Source of the DNA: Eucommia ulmoides
Lineage: Eukaryota; Streptophyta; Magnoliopsida; Garryales; Eucommiaceae
Direction of reading: 5' to 3'
Assembly (NCBI GenBank): GCA_016647705.1
Contig: CM028334.1
Location: 12,619,546 to 12,683,545, forward strand
DNA: 64,000 nt
Positions 38,609-50,699 of this stretch are shown here, one piece after another. Below the pieces are notes generated by a model. The model was given only the letters and a program-made list of their open reading frames with translations. It was not told where the DNA came from and did not search any database. The translations under genes and the position numbers were made by a program. The stretch's first letter is position 1. Each line of letters starts with the position of its first letter.

Positions 38609-38955
38609 CAGGAACCCTCGGGAACATTGGCCTCCTTGCCTTTGTTCTTCAATTCCTCCGTACCCTCGTTTATCTTTTCTTTACCTTTCTTCCCTAGCTT
38701 ACAGTCTGCACCGCTACCGTCCCTCGTCAGGCTGTAATCAATCAGACTGTCAGCCGCCGCCATGGTAGTTTGCAGGTCTTGTACACCCTGCCGCCTCAGT
38801 TCAGCTTGCGCCCATGCTTGCAAGCCCGATGTAAACTTGAACAACTTGTCGTGCTTCGACATGTTCTTCACATCCAGCATCAAGGATGTGATCTCTTTCA
38901 CATGCTCGCTCATCGAATCGGTATGCTTGAGTTTCCGCAAACGATCTCGAGCCAC
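38563..38955 (-). pseudogene. Gypsy gag fragment
   Basis: A 130-codon open frame: RDRLRKLKHTDSMSEHVKEI, TSGLQAWAQAELRRQGVQDL and a K/E-rich end. This is the central gag segment of Ty3/Gypsy elements (usual form FMDGLQPWAEQELRRRGVQDL). It lacks the zinc knuckle and any protease. Its end overlaps the neighbouring LTR. Confidence 0.75.
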
Positions 38956-39267
38956 CTAACTCGAGTTCGTCGGTAGGAATTTTTTCCTCAGTTCCTTCTT
39001 CAAATCAGCCCACATTGTTATCATTAGACGTGTACTTTCTTCCACATGCGTTCGCCACCATAACTTCGTGTCATCAGCCATGTACATACTTGATATGGAC
39101 ACTTGCTCATTATTGGGAACATGAGCAATTCAAAAATATTACTCCATGTCCGATACATCGTTCCCAGACGATGGTGCACCGACATAGTCTTCTAGCGCTT
39201 CAAGTCTGTTGCTCACACGCAACGCAGGAGCCACCTCATAGCCCTTCTCTAATACTCACTATCACAG

Positions 39268-39885
39268 GGTCAAATTTTCACCACGAAAATTCTAACCGAG
39301 TGATAGCCTAGTTGTGTACTAACTAGTCAGCCACATTCCTACAATGTTATACAACAGAATACACCAAAACAAACAGTACCAAAACGCACCTACGCAAAGG
39401 CACATCAACGATTGCAGGAAAACTCAACCTTGCATTCAACTCAGGAATAAAGAACCACAAGTCTACAATTTACGTCTAAATTCGCAAGTAACAACTGTTT
39501 GCTAAAATTGGACTAACAAATATGACTATTATAGAGAATTACAACAGTTGACAACCTCAATTACATAGGCAAACATCTGACACCTATCCGCTGCTTGTCC
39601 TGCCCATAGAATACAGTTTTTCAGCCCGAAAACTGCCCAGAAACTACTACAAAAAACTATCCTGAATTACCTAGCAGGCCTTGCACATGTCTGTAACTTC
39701 CAGTTCTTCAGCTTACTACAAGCTAGACTCCATTCCAGCATTTCTGTATCGTGCCAACATTCTGTCACATTGTCATCCCGTTCTTTACCAACGCTTGCCC
39801 GCATGGCCAGAACTTATCTTGCGCCCACGTTCTGTTTGTTGCGTTGTTATGCCTAACGACTTCCCAACGCTATATGCATTTTTCA
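39268..39885 (-). repeat. 5' LTR of the gag-only Gypsy element
   Basis: Homologous to 37979-38608 with scattered changes and small indels. Confidence 0.65.
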
Positions 39886-41371
39886 CACCAAAATACAGCA
39901 CCGTACCCAACAGTGTGTCATGCCGCGTACATGATACTATCCACAACATAGCATTGCGCCTACGTTGCGCCGCCTTGCCTTGGTGCCGCAACAAAGTCTT
40001 TTCCACTGCCCAACACCCGCTGGTGTTATGTCACAACGCTACTATCCCCTGATGTATACCATGTTGGTGCCTTCATTGCCAACGCCTCATTTGTGCCACA
40101 AACATCATTTTTGATAGCAAAGTGCACCAAGTCCGTGCCAAAATAGTCCTCCATTGTTGTTAAGGGCTAATAGTAATCCTTATGGAGCATATTGACTTGC
40201 CTAGCCTTAGATTGTGGCACATTTTATTGATTTCATTGATTGAATCCCCAAGCATAAATTAGGACTTACACATTATATGCGAGGATGTTTATCTTGCCCT
40301 AGCATTAGGCTGTGGCATATGATATGTGAGTTTTCGTTGCAAGTTGTCCCAGTCATAGATTGTGGCACATTATGTGGTTGTTTAATTTTTTTTAAAAAAT
40401 GTGAAAATCACCGTTTTAAAAATCAACATCTTTATATGTGGCAACTCATTTATTTTTATAAAATGCAAAAATCCACTATTTAAAATAAAAATCTTGAACT
40501 ACATTCTTGACTTGATTTTCTATGGGATACATAGACAACTTTTCTCAAGTTGGGTCACAAAATTTCAAATCATCTACTTTCAAAAAAGTAAAAAAATTGG
40601 ATGGCGAGCAAAATAATGACGTCTACTGTCTTTGTCAAGGGGGAGTGAAACCAATTAAACATAATCGACAATAATAAAAAGATGTTTGGCCAAGACATGA
40701 TGACAATACAAGGCATCAAAGTTGAAATAAACACAAAAGAAGCCACAAATATAAGGACCTCCCATTGTTCACTTGAGATTTTGATTAACCAAAACAAGGG
40801 TCAAAAATGAAATAATAACCCAAACAATCCTTTAATTGATTATGAATGATTATAGAGAACACTTTTTCTAGTTTGGCTCAAATGAACTAATGATCCAAAT
40901 CTTAACCAAATCATTTTGATTGTCTAATCATCATTTAGTGGCAAGTTTGTCTTCTAATCAAGCAATAATGAAAAAAAAATAAGACCTTGCATGATCCACA
41001 TGTAAATCATGCATTTCCTATACTGCCTAGTTGGACATTAGTGCCAAACATTTAGACCATGTTGGGCTTCTAATTGTGAAAAATGATTTTTTTTTTATTT
41101 AACTTCTTTCATGATTGTTTTTTTTTTTTTTTTTTTAAATAAATAAATTTCTTGAATAAAAAAAAATTGATGGAAGTGGAAAAAAATTTCCTACTTGAAT
41201 TTCTTCCACATGCTTCCATTGAAAAATAAATAAATTAGATTAGATTAAATTTTTTTCCAAATCATTATATATATTTATTTATTTATAAGAAAGGCTCGTA
41301 ACTTAGATTATCTTGTATGCCTATCTAGTGGGAGATCTAGTGTTTAAAACTCTCATCTCCTTACGTTTTGT

Positions 41372-41421
<50 letters not shown>

Positions 41422-43047
41422 TTATAACTTAAGACTTGTACCCTAACGGTTGTTTAGTGTGTCTTCTAATGAGAGGTCTTGTATTTATTTACAGGTACAA
41501 ATCAAAATTAGGGTCTCTTTAATAACCATGTTCATTTCTATTTTTTGTTTTTTTTTGTGAAAAAATAGGGAAAAAATTAAAATAAGATATTCATTTTCTT
41601 TTGGTCTCATAAATTTAATGTGTAATTTTCGAATCATAACCTAAGAAACTTATTTCATTTCTTTTATAAATTTTAACTTATTTTTTCAAAAAAGAAAAAA
41701 AAGAAAAAAATAAAAATAAATAAAAGAGATAGAAAAGAAGTCCTGAAAATGACACCGAATTAATAAAGACTATAAAACGAAACAAGTACTTTAATTTTAG
41801 TCGCATCTATTAGAGCCTATGGAAACACTAATATTCCATTAGGATTGTGGTGCCATCCGCCGCTGGCCAACATATTTTGGATGCTGGTTGTAGAAAAAAA
41901 AAATTAGTTACATCTGACTTATTTTTTATTAACATTTTTAGTACAGTTTTAGTTACATTCAACTAATTTTTCGATTGCTGATCTCAGAAAATTACACGAG
42001 TCTAACTAAAAAATACAATAAAAATGTAACAAAAAAATATACTAACATGTAACAAAAAAATACACTTAAAACATGTAACTAAAAAGTATATTAAAAAAGT
42101 AGTTATATATGATTAAAATTATATTTAAAAAATAATTACATTTAAAAAAACCAAAAAAAAATTGGCGAGAAGCGACAAAGGGTTGCGCGGACAACCGACG
42201 ATACAAACTTTTTGGAGATATAAGGAAAGACTTAAATATAAGGTAAATCATAGTTAAAAAATAATTTAAAATTAAAATTAAAATAAAATAAATTACGAAT
42301 TATACTATTACACGCATCAATTATTCCTAAAAATAATAAGAAATATACTAATGATCTTAGTTAATCCTGGTACTTGAGAAGAGAGAGACTCTGATTCCCA
42401 ATCTTTGCCGGAGTCAAAATTAACAGAGGCTAATATTGGTTGTGACTTCTAGGAATATTAAATATTTTATTTTAAACAGTTTCTAAAAATATTAAATAAT
42501 CTGTTTGACTTTAACCTCATTTTACCATCTTTACTTCGTGGCTGTCCCCTAATTTTATTCTTTTCGTTAATTCCACTTTATACCTTGTAGTTTTGAATTT
42601 CATTTTAAATCTGGTGTAGTATTTTTATTATCACTTACTCCATTTCTATTTCACATTTAAATACAAAAGTTAAAAATATAAGAGGATTAAAGCTAATTCC
42701 GGCATTTAAATTTAAAATTAGAATAATTTTATCATTCTCTTCTAATTAATTCAATAGAATTTATTTAAAAAGTCATCTAAAATTTTAATCAAAACGTATA
42801 TTTATTTTTTATTTTCATCGTCCTATATGGTCATCTGCTCCAATGAATTTCTCCAACACGAGCGTGCCCTACCATCAACGTACTCCTCTTTTTGTTTCTA
42901 AGTCTCTCTCTTCTCTTATCTCCTCTTTCTATAATATATACAAACATACATACTTTAAAAAAAATAGATTCAAACTTCGGATCTATAGATCTAAAGTTAG
43001 ATCTATGTGTGTGTGTATATTATATACAGAGAAAAGATGTTGTAGGA
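39886..43047. other. Intergenic sequence without recognised genes
   Basis: 40180-40380 repeats the phrase AGATTGTGGCACATT three times. An AT dinucleotide run is at 41376-41420. The rest is AT-rich with scattered homopolymers; no frame has a family match. Confidence 0.5.
41376..41420. repeat. AT microsatellite
   Basis: About 22 uninterrupted AT units. Confidence 0.95.
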
Positions 43048-43453
43048 GAAATTTCATAGAGTTATGTAAATTCAAAATAAATAAATAAATATCATATGCA
43101 ATTTCAATCTCTTTAAATAACTAAAAATATTAATAATTAAATAAATAAATAAAAAAGAATAAAATAGAGAGAAAATACATATATGGCGGATCGAGGCGTG
43201 TAAATACCGTCCTAAGAAGAGATATACCCCCTCTATTCACATGGTTAAATGACGAGTATTTCTCAAGATACAACAATCCAGAGAGTCAAAATGCAACTTG
43301 GATATCCCTATAGAACCAATTGCGAATCCTATTGCCTTTAAAATGATCAAAAAAATAATATACGTGAAATATCACAGAATATCATTTCTCGTTTTTAATT
43401 CTCAATAAAAACATAATCACTATTTTATATAGTATCATATGGTATCATACTAT

Positions 43454-43490
<37 letters not shown>

Positions 43491-43609
43491 TTTCATCCTT
43501 ACACACATATATAAAATGTATAAATTATGTAACTCTTAGTATAATATTAACTACTAATAATATTATAATTAATAAAATCACTAATTATACACATAAATAT
43601 TATTGTAAC
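43048..43609. repeat. Direct repeat, left copy
   Basis: Homologous to 46585-47090 in the same orientation: GCAATTTCAATCTCTTTAAA, then TTTCTCAAGATACAACAAT, then GCGAATCCTATTGCCT, CTTACACACATATATA and ATACACATAAATATTAT. The hAT element at 43610 sits at its right edge. It may be an LTR pair of an unknown element or a segmental duplication. Confidence 0.75.
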
Positions 43610-44516
43610 TAGGGGTGAAAATCGGTCGGGGGTAACTGAGATTTTTGGCCGACCCAAAATGTTTTGGGAGGGTCCAAATCCGACTGACCCCGAACCCCAA
43701 CAACCGATCATCCAATCGGGTTCGGGGTCTTCGGGTGCGGGTGGGTTCAGACGGGTTTGGGCGGGAGGAACATATCAGAGGTTCTAAATAAACGAAGAGG
43801 AAGAAAAAAAGCAGCAGTCAATTTTTGGATCATTATTTCTTGTTTAGATCTTAAATCTAAACAAGAAATTAAACATTATCTAAAGATTCTAAACAAATTA
43901 AACAAGATCTAAACATAACTAAACAAATGAAACCTGAAAATAGATCAATCTAAACAATAAACATGTACAGCGTACCTGAGGTTAAGATAGAAACGGCGAA
44001 GGACGGCGATGATGACGGAGAACAGCGACAGCGAAGAACGAACGATGAAGACGACGAAGGACAACTGGGAGAGGAAGATGACGATGGCTTCGAGACGCTT
44101 CCATGGTTTAGTTTCAGAGAAAGAACTACAAGAGAGAGAAAGGAGAACTTTTTTGCGAGGCGCGGCGGAAGAAATGCAATTGAGAAATTAGGGTTTTTGT
44201 TTTATAACTATATATAGAGGGTTGTTTTGTAATATATCAAATTTAGGGGGGTGTTTGTAAATTTCGGGCGGGGTCGGGGTTATTGGGTTTGGAAGGAGAA
44301 CAACTGAGCGGGTTTGATTAAAATGTCGGGCGGGGCGGGGCGGGTGGAAAACAAAAAAAATGAGTGATCACCGACCGTAACCGAAGCGGGTCGATCGGGG
44401 CGGGCAGGGCGGGGCGGGTGGAAAACAAAAAAAATGAGTGATCACCGACCGTAACTGAAGCGGGTCGATCGGGGCGGGCGGGCGGGGCGGGGGGCCGGGT
44501 ATTTCTTTCACCCCTA
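43610..44516. mobile_element. Non-autonomous hAT element with perfect 8-bp target duplication
   Basis: 907 bp with inverted ends TAGGGGTGAAA and TTTCACCCCTA, flanked by ATTGTAAC on both sides (43602-43609, 44517-44524). It is much more GC-rich than its surroundings. The interior encodes no transposase. A short acidic frame at 43963-44217 (GDDDGEQRQRRTNDEDDEGQ) is of unknown meaning. Confidence 0.92.
44331..44478. repeat. 74-bp tandem duplication inside the hAT element
   Basis: Two nearly identical copies (44331-44404 and 44405-44478) carrying GGTGGAAAACAAAA, GTGATCACCGACCGTAA and GGGTCGATCGGGGCGGG, beside the right terminal repeat. Subterminal repeats are where hAT transposases bind. Confidence 0.9.
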
Positions 44517-44637
44517 ATTGTAACACAGATTTTTATAATAGAATTCATAAAGTCATTGAAAAATAAATAAATTATAATTTAATCACAATAATAATATTTA
44601 ATAAACATGTAATTAGAACACATAATTATAACCAAGA

Positions 44638-44641
<4 letters not shown>

Positions 44642-44676
<35 letters not shown>
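44642..44676. repeat. AT microsatellite
   Basis: About 17 AT units. Confidence 0.95.
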
Positions 44677-44681
<5 letters not shown>

Positions 44682-44716
44682 AAATTATTTTTCTTACAGA
44701 TGAGAGACACGAAAGG

Positions 44717-44806
44717 TTAAAATATACTTTGGAAATTTTAAATTTTAGAATAGAGTTAAAATAATCTTTGGAAACTTTAAATTTTAGAATAGAGTTAAAA
44801 TAATCT
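44717..44806. repeat. 39-bp tandem repeat, two copies
   Basis: CTTTGGAAA(T/C)TTTAAA then TTTTAGAATAGAGTTAAAAT occurs twice at a spacing of 39 bp. Confidence 0.85.
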
Positions 44807-45519
44807 CAATTAACTAAGTTGAATGGTATAAATGTCAATTGATATTAAATAATTTATTTATATTGACTTTTGCACTTTGAGCATTAAAATTAACGTAATA
44901 ATTAACTGCTACACTTAAGTCTAAAATACGAGAGATTGTAAGTGCAGACGAAAATATTATATAAGTATAAAGTGCAATTTAGTTAAACTACGTGGGACAA
45001 ACTTTAATTAACCCTTACATTTTTCTATTTTTTTCCCCAAGTAGAAGAGGTATATTACACGGATTCAAGTACGTTGTACTAATTGTTGATGCGAAATTAA
45101 GTAGATAAAAATAAATCAATAGTTAATACAAATAATTTAATTCCCCAATATATATTGTCTTATGCTGCCTCCACTTAAAAGTGAATATAAAATCTATTTA
45201 GAATTTAAATAATGCAATTAGAGGGTGATGGATTGGATTGTACACCAAATGCTGTTGAAGATCTCCATCCGTCTAACCTTTTTCTTTAAATTTACGGAAT
45301 ATTTACTGAATAATTGACCATGTCATAATCTTTGTCGAACACTCCACTCGGCAAGAATTCCAGGGCGATTCCTTTATATATTAAAGAAAATGAGTTTATG
45401 ACGTCGTAGATATTTTCTTTCTTTGTCAATTAAAATTTGACTCGTCTAAAAAATATTTCAAAAATTAAATCATGAATTTACTCCTGAATGCATCACGTTG
45501 ACGCTCTTAAGATTGTATT
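44807..45519. other. AT-rich sequence, nothing recognised
   Basis: No frame, repeat or motif of note on either strand. Confidence 0.5.
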
Positions 45520-45930
45520 TCTTTTCTGAATAATTAGTGATTAGTCTCAAATGACAGGTATAATATGTTATTAGTTTAATTTAAAATATAAGTTTGATTT
45601 AGTCTCTTAAATTAGTTTTTATTTGTGCATTACTCTCGCATGTCCTCACGTATGTATAATATTAATTACATATATTTGTATAATATTATTATATGTTACA
45701 AATTATATATAACATAGTTATATGTACTTGTGTAATATTTATTATATCTAACAAATATTTTACACTTAAGTTATATACACTATCGCAGTAGTGTAGCATA
45801 TGTATTGGGTCTTCCGGTTTTTTTTTTTTTTTTTTAATACACATGATTAAAACACAAGTTGCAATTGCGTATGAGATTTTTTTAAAAAAAAAAAAAATCA
45901 AAAGTAAAATAAGAGACTTATAACAAAAAC
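45520..45930. repeat. Dispersed AT-rich repeat, copy 2
   Basis: Second copy of the repeat in intron 3 of the ABC transporter (33238-33660), same orientation and same order of landmarks. It contains only one of the two terminal sub-repeats. Confidence 0.7.
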
Positions 45931-46584
45931 ATCATTTTCTTTTCTTTGTCAATTAGGTTTCGATTTTTTTGAAAAATACTCCAATAATTAAATTTTGAAT
46001 TTAATCTTGAATACACTAGATAAATGTGGGGGAGTGCATCCTTAAATCGTCCAGAGAGGTGATTAGTTGAAATGCATTTAACCTATCCCGAATACACCTT
46101 ACCGTATAATTTTTAAAAAAAAAATGAATTTTCTATGCTAACAACGATAAAAAAGACTCCCCCCAACCCTTTATATATATATATATATAACTTATCGAAA
46201 ATTGCTTTAAAAAATATCGTTGTATTTACTTAAATCAACTCCTATATTTATGAAAATAATAATAACAAAAACTTTAAAAAGTCATATTACGATTCTCCAT
46301 TGAAGAGTTTTCAAAGTGAGATGAATATTTGATTTTCGAATAAATTATAGTTTTAAATATTGAATTCAACGATTCTGAAATTTAGGCCACATTCCTAATA
46401 TCTAATTATATCCCCCCAAAAAGAGGATGGACGCAAAAATAGAAAATAAAAAATAAAAAAATTGAAAATAACAAAGACCACACTATAAACATTAATTTCT
46501 TGCTATTTGTCGAATTCAATAACTATCAAGATCACATTATATTTTAAAATTAATTTGGTTGGTGTTTGGGAACATTTCACATAA
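45931..46584. other. AT-rich sequence, nothing recognised
   Basis: Contains a short TA repeat at 46171-46188. No coding signal. Confidence 0.5.
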
Positions 46585-47090
46585 TTATATAAACTTAAAT
46601 TAAATAAATAAATAAATAAATTTCACATGCAATTTCAATCTCTTTAAATAACTAAAAAAATTATACATATATGATGAATCGAGACGTGTAAACACTGTCA
46701 TAAAAAGAGATACTCTCTCTCTATGCACAAAGTTGAATGACGAGTCTTTCTCAAGATACAACGATTTAGGAAGTCAAGGTATAAACATGACATTATATTA
46801 AACTGATCACGAATCCTATTGCCTATATAAAATCAAGTATATGTGTAAAATATAACAAAATATCACTTCTCTATTTCCTATATCTCAATAGAATCACACT
46901 CACTATTTTATATAATATTATACTATTTTTATGTTTTCTTCTATTTCTCTATATTCTTTTATTCATCCTTACACACATATATATAGTGTATGAATTATGT
47001 AATTCTTAGTATAATATTAAATACTCATAATATTATAATTAAAAAAATCACTAACTATACACATAAATATTATAATAATAACTCAATAAA
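46585..47090. repeat. Direct repeat, right copy
   Basis: Partner of 43048-43609. The pair is separated by about 3 kb including the hAT element. Confidence 0.75.
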
Positions 47091-47116
47091 AACATATTAA
47101 TTATTTTATATAGTAT

Positions 47117-47455
47117 CATCATATAGTCACTACTATAGAACTGCTCCATCGGGATACAAAAAAGTGTCGCGATAAGGCCTCTATTGTGACACTTAAGCTT
47201 TTTGGGATATTTGGACATGTGCCCTATAAAACGCCGCCCTAATAGACTATTAAGATTCCAAATAATGCTCTTTTTGTTTTATCTTGTTAAGGTAATAATA
47301 AATGTCATATAAAATAGTTATTAGGACACTATATATTGCCTCTATATCATTTTATATTTTTTAAATTAAATATATTAGGGCACTGCATTATGACCTAATA
47401 GCTTACTCATATAATATTTTTTAGTGTCCCAATAAATTTATTATTTATTTTATGA
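47117..47455. mobile_element. CACTA-like remnant
   Basis: Starts CACTACTATAGAACTG, like CACTA transposon termini. It then shows repeated GTGTCGCGATAAGG, TATTGTGACACTTA, TTAGGACACTA, TTAGGGCACTG and TTAGTGTCCCAATAA phrases of the sort that make up CACTA subterminal regions. No opposite terminus or transposase was found. Confidence 0.4.
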
Positions 47456-47474
47456 AATAATTTTGGGTAATTAA

Positions 47475-47615
47475 TTTTAAGGGAAATTCTCCCAAAGGTC
47501 CTATCCCATAAAAACATCACTTTATGGAGTCCTATAACAGTGATTTTTTTACACATGAGATGGGACCTAAAAAGTGATTTTTGAAATTTTGGGACCTCTC
47601 AAAAAGTTTCCCTTA
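47475..47615. mobile_element. Small hairpin MITE (about 140 bp)
   Basis: The ends TTAAGGGAAATTCTCCCAAA and TCTCAAAAAGTTTCCCTTAA are inverted repeats. Inner parts also pair: AGGTCCTATCCCAT with ATGGGACCT, and AAAACATCACTTT with AAAGTGATTTTT. It could fold along nearly its whole length. The short A/T target site fits a Tourist/Stowaway type, class undecided. Confidence 0.7.
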
Positions 47616-47689
47616 ATTTTATAGTCCTCCAAAGATGCTCGATCTTTTTAGAATTCAGACGTCCACTAGTCTCAATTAAGTTTTCAACC

Positions 47690-49010
47690 TATAAAGAAAC
47701 TTTAGGAAAATGTCCCTACATTTTGTCATATCTGTTAACTTATATTTCAATTATGTCATTTTGTCTTATGCAACAAAATAAAGAATATCCAACATGACAT
47801 TAACGTTAACGTAAATATTCAGCAATCTTCAGGAAATGATCCTTAATATTACCCCTAATTGTTCACTCATATTTACGATCATTTCATTTTATCCTATGCA
47901 ATAAGACAATAATATATAACATGACGTTAATGTTAACGTAAATGTTCAGTAATACACCTTGTTGTTGTTTTTTTTTTTTTTTGTTTTTGTTTTTAATTAA
48001 AACTTTGCATATGTTACAAAATTACGATTTGAATTTTATGTTAATGTTAACGCATTTTCATGTTCTTTTTATGTGTGTTCACGTTAACGCATCTTCCTCA
48101 TCTGTTTTGTGTGGGTTAATGTTAACGCATTTTTACCATTGGACTGTGGGTTTTAGCGTTAACGTATTTTGTTTTTTGGGGGTTCTGTGCATTAACGTAT
48201 TTTTGCTTGAACATTTACGTTAACGTCCAATTGCATACTTTTGTCTTATACACGTTAACATTAACTACCATATGTGATATTTTATCATTTTGAGTTGAAT
48301 GTGTGTTTGAGTTGGATTTGCATTAACGTTAATGCACATTTCTTGGGTTCTCTTCTATGTTAACGTTAATATATGTTATATTGTCCGAAAAAATATATGT
48401 GAAAAAATCACGCAGACACTAACATTAACGTAAACTGAACACCCCCTCCACATCCACTACTATTCGTACCCCCACCATCATCACTGTTGGTACCATCTTC
48501 AAACTATAGATAAATGAGAACAATCATAACAGAAATGCAATCCAAACATACCAACCGACGAGAATTCAAAGCGAAACAATCCTGATTTGAAACTAATTCT
48601 TGTGAAATGCATCAAACATATATTTGCACAAATCGAAATCAATAGCATCTGGCTCATTCTTGTTCACTGATTAAACATCTTTTTCAAACAAATTAAAAAA
48701 TTGAGCAAATCATATTAGCGAAAACAAAATCCAAGTAAATATTCACCAATCCACAATCAGTATGTTCCCTTCAGAAAAAATCTAGAAAAATCAGATTTGA
48801 AACTCAGATTTGAAAATCCAGAAATGAGAAAGAGAGACGTCGAGGCACTAGAAGACAGTCAGTTCATATGGCGGCGAGGCAAATCAGTTAGGTGACAGCA
48901 TAGCGAATTGCTGCAGTTCGAAACTTTCAAAAGTAGTACGGCGACCGTCGGTGGCTTGCAGTGAGTTTCAAATCTGGGCTTGCGGTGGGTTCTAAATCTG
49001 AGAAAGACAT

Positions 49011-49045
<35 letters not shown>

Positions 49046-49610
49046 AAGAGGGAGAGAACTATCGAGGAACTGGATGATGACTTGAGGGCTGGACAATGGC
49101 AAGGCAGATCGACTAAACGACGGTGTGGCGAATAACTCCGATTGAGGCTCCGAAACTTTTGAAAGCGGTGCACGAACGATAGAGACCGTCGGTAGCTTGC
49201 GAGGGGTTTTCAGATCTAGGATTACGATGGTGATGTCTGCGGCGATGATAGGCGGCTATGGAAGAGAGGGAATAGTGAGCGACTGGGAATTTACAAAGAG
49301 AGAGTTAGTTTAGAGAGAGAGAAATGTGTGAACGGATTAGGGTTTTGTTAAACGGTGGATGGAGAGAGAATGAATTAGGGTTTAGAGAGAGAGAGTGAGG
49401 ATTTTGGAGTGAGTGATCAGGGATAGAGAGAGAGAGAGAGAGAGAGCACGTTAACGATTAACGTAAATAAGAGAGAGGGCTTTGTTTCAGGGGTATATAT
49501 GTCTTTTTATTACCCTTTTTTGTCTGCCAATGACCAAAAAATTAATTGGTTGTAGCTAGAGGTCTGATCCCTAAACAAACTGTTCAAAATGATTTTTCTC
49601 TACATGACCT
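47690..49610. repeat. GTTAAC-rich unit, probable non-autonomous element
   Basis: At least 13 copies of GTTAACG, TTAACGTTAA or close variants lie between 47801 and 48430, with one further pair at 49446-49464. 47703-47822 and 47823-47948 are tandem copies of one 120-bp module that ends in the motif. 48855-49015 and 49075-49215 are another diverged pair (CGAAACTTT, GACCGTCGGT, GCTTGC), each followed by GA-rich tracts. No transposase or terminal repeats were found. Confidence 0.5.
49021..49446. repeat. GA-rich microsatellite tracts
   Basis: Runs of GAGAGA at 49024-49043, 49380-49396 and 49422-49446. The minus-strand frame at 48859-49173 through the first run is low-complexity and not believed. 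Confidence 0.8.
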
Positions 49611-50690
49611 CTTGAATGGAGATTAAATAATAAAAACCTCAATAATTTTTAATGTCTCAAAAGGTATCCAAATTGTTTTTTTTTTTTTTTAAATTAAAAT
49701 AACAAAATACTCTCAATCTAAACAATAAACACAACAAATTCATCAATAAAAAATTCATAAATAACTCAAACTACCCAAATACACAATCTAACATTAACTA
49801 ACAAAAAATAATGTCAACTTGTTTTTATTCCTCAATAAGTACAACCAAAACAAGATTCATAAATAAAAAACTTCTTGTAACCAAAACAATAGTTTAATGC
49901 TCCATCTACAAAATAACAACATATCATACTTTCCTCAATCTTTAAACAACTTAATTTTCATCTAAAGAAACCTATATTATCAATATATATGCATAAAAAA
50001 CCAATGTCATAACTATTACTAATATTAATCAAACGCATTTTTGTACATTAATATTGAACAAAAAAAATTGTATTTGAAACCTAAACTAAACACAACATAA
50101 AGAAGATTTAACAAATAAAATATAATTAATATGTTAATATGTTAATTTTAATTTGTTAATTTTAATTTTGACTGTTAATATGTTAATTTTAATTTTGACT
50201 GTTAAAGGTTTAGAGATTATTAAGTTATTTAAAATATAATTTTAAAAGTTTTGGGATATAATTAAATTTTTTAATTTTATTTTAAGAGGGATAGTTAGTA
50301 TAAATAAATAATAAAATAATATATATATATATATATTATGTGTGAGTGTGTATATATGATCCGTTCGGAAAATATAATGGGTATATTTATATATAGATAT
50401 ATCTAATTTGTGAAGAATACAATTTAAAATAAAAATTATAAATTTTATTAAAATTAAAATTTTTAGTATTTCATAAACTAATAATATTATTAACGGTTGA
50501 TTAATATTTTTTTGTAGATTGAATTATTAACAAGAAAAATTTGTAATTGCTATTATAATAGTTTTATACAGTTAATATTGATTTAAGAAATTGGGCATTT
50601 AATAATTTAGTATAATCAAGAAAATTTGGGAATGGAAAAAAAAATTGCATTTTACTGTCACGCATTGTATATTAGATTTATTTAAATAAA
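49611..50690. other. AT-rich sequence without genes
   Basis: Includes a 27-bp tandem repeat (TGTTAATTTTAATTTTGACT, about 50154-50207) and a short TA run at 50320-50336. Nothing else recognised. Confidence 0.5.
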
Positions 50691-50699
50691 TTCTTAGTG

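Larger units (their letters stand above)
37979..39885 (-). mobile_element. Small Gypsy element carrying only gag (TR-GAG-like)
   Basis: Two direct repeats of about 600-630 bp (37979 to about 38608, and 39268 to about 39885) share TTTTCACCACGAAAATT, GGAACCACAAGTCTACAAT and TTGTCATCCCGTTC. Between them about 650 bp encode a Gypsy-type gag segment on the minus strand and nothing else. Elements with LTRs, gag and no pol are known in plants as TR-GAG. The right outer end is uncertain because similarity fades near 39885. Confidence 0.7.

Noticed and set aside
48859..49173. Minus-strand frame of 104 codons
   Set aside because: It runs through a GA microsatellite and yields a Ser/Leu-rich low-complexity peptide.
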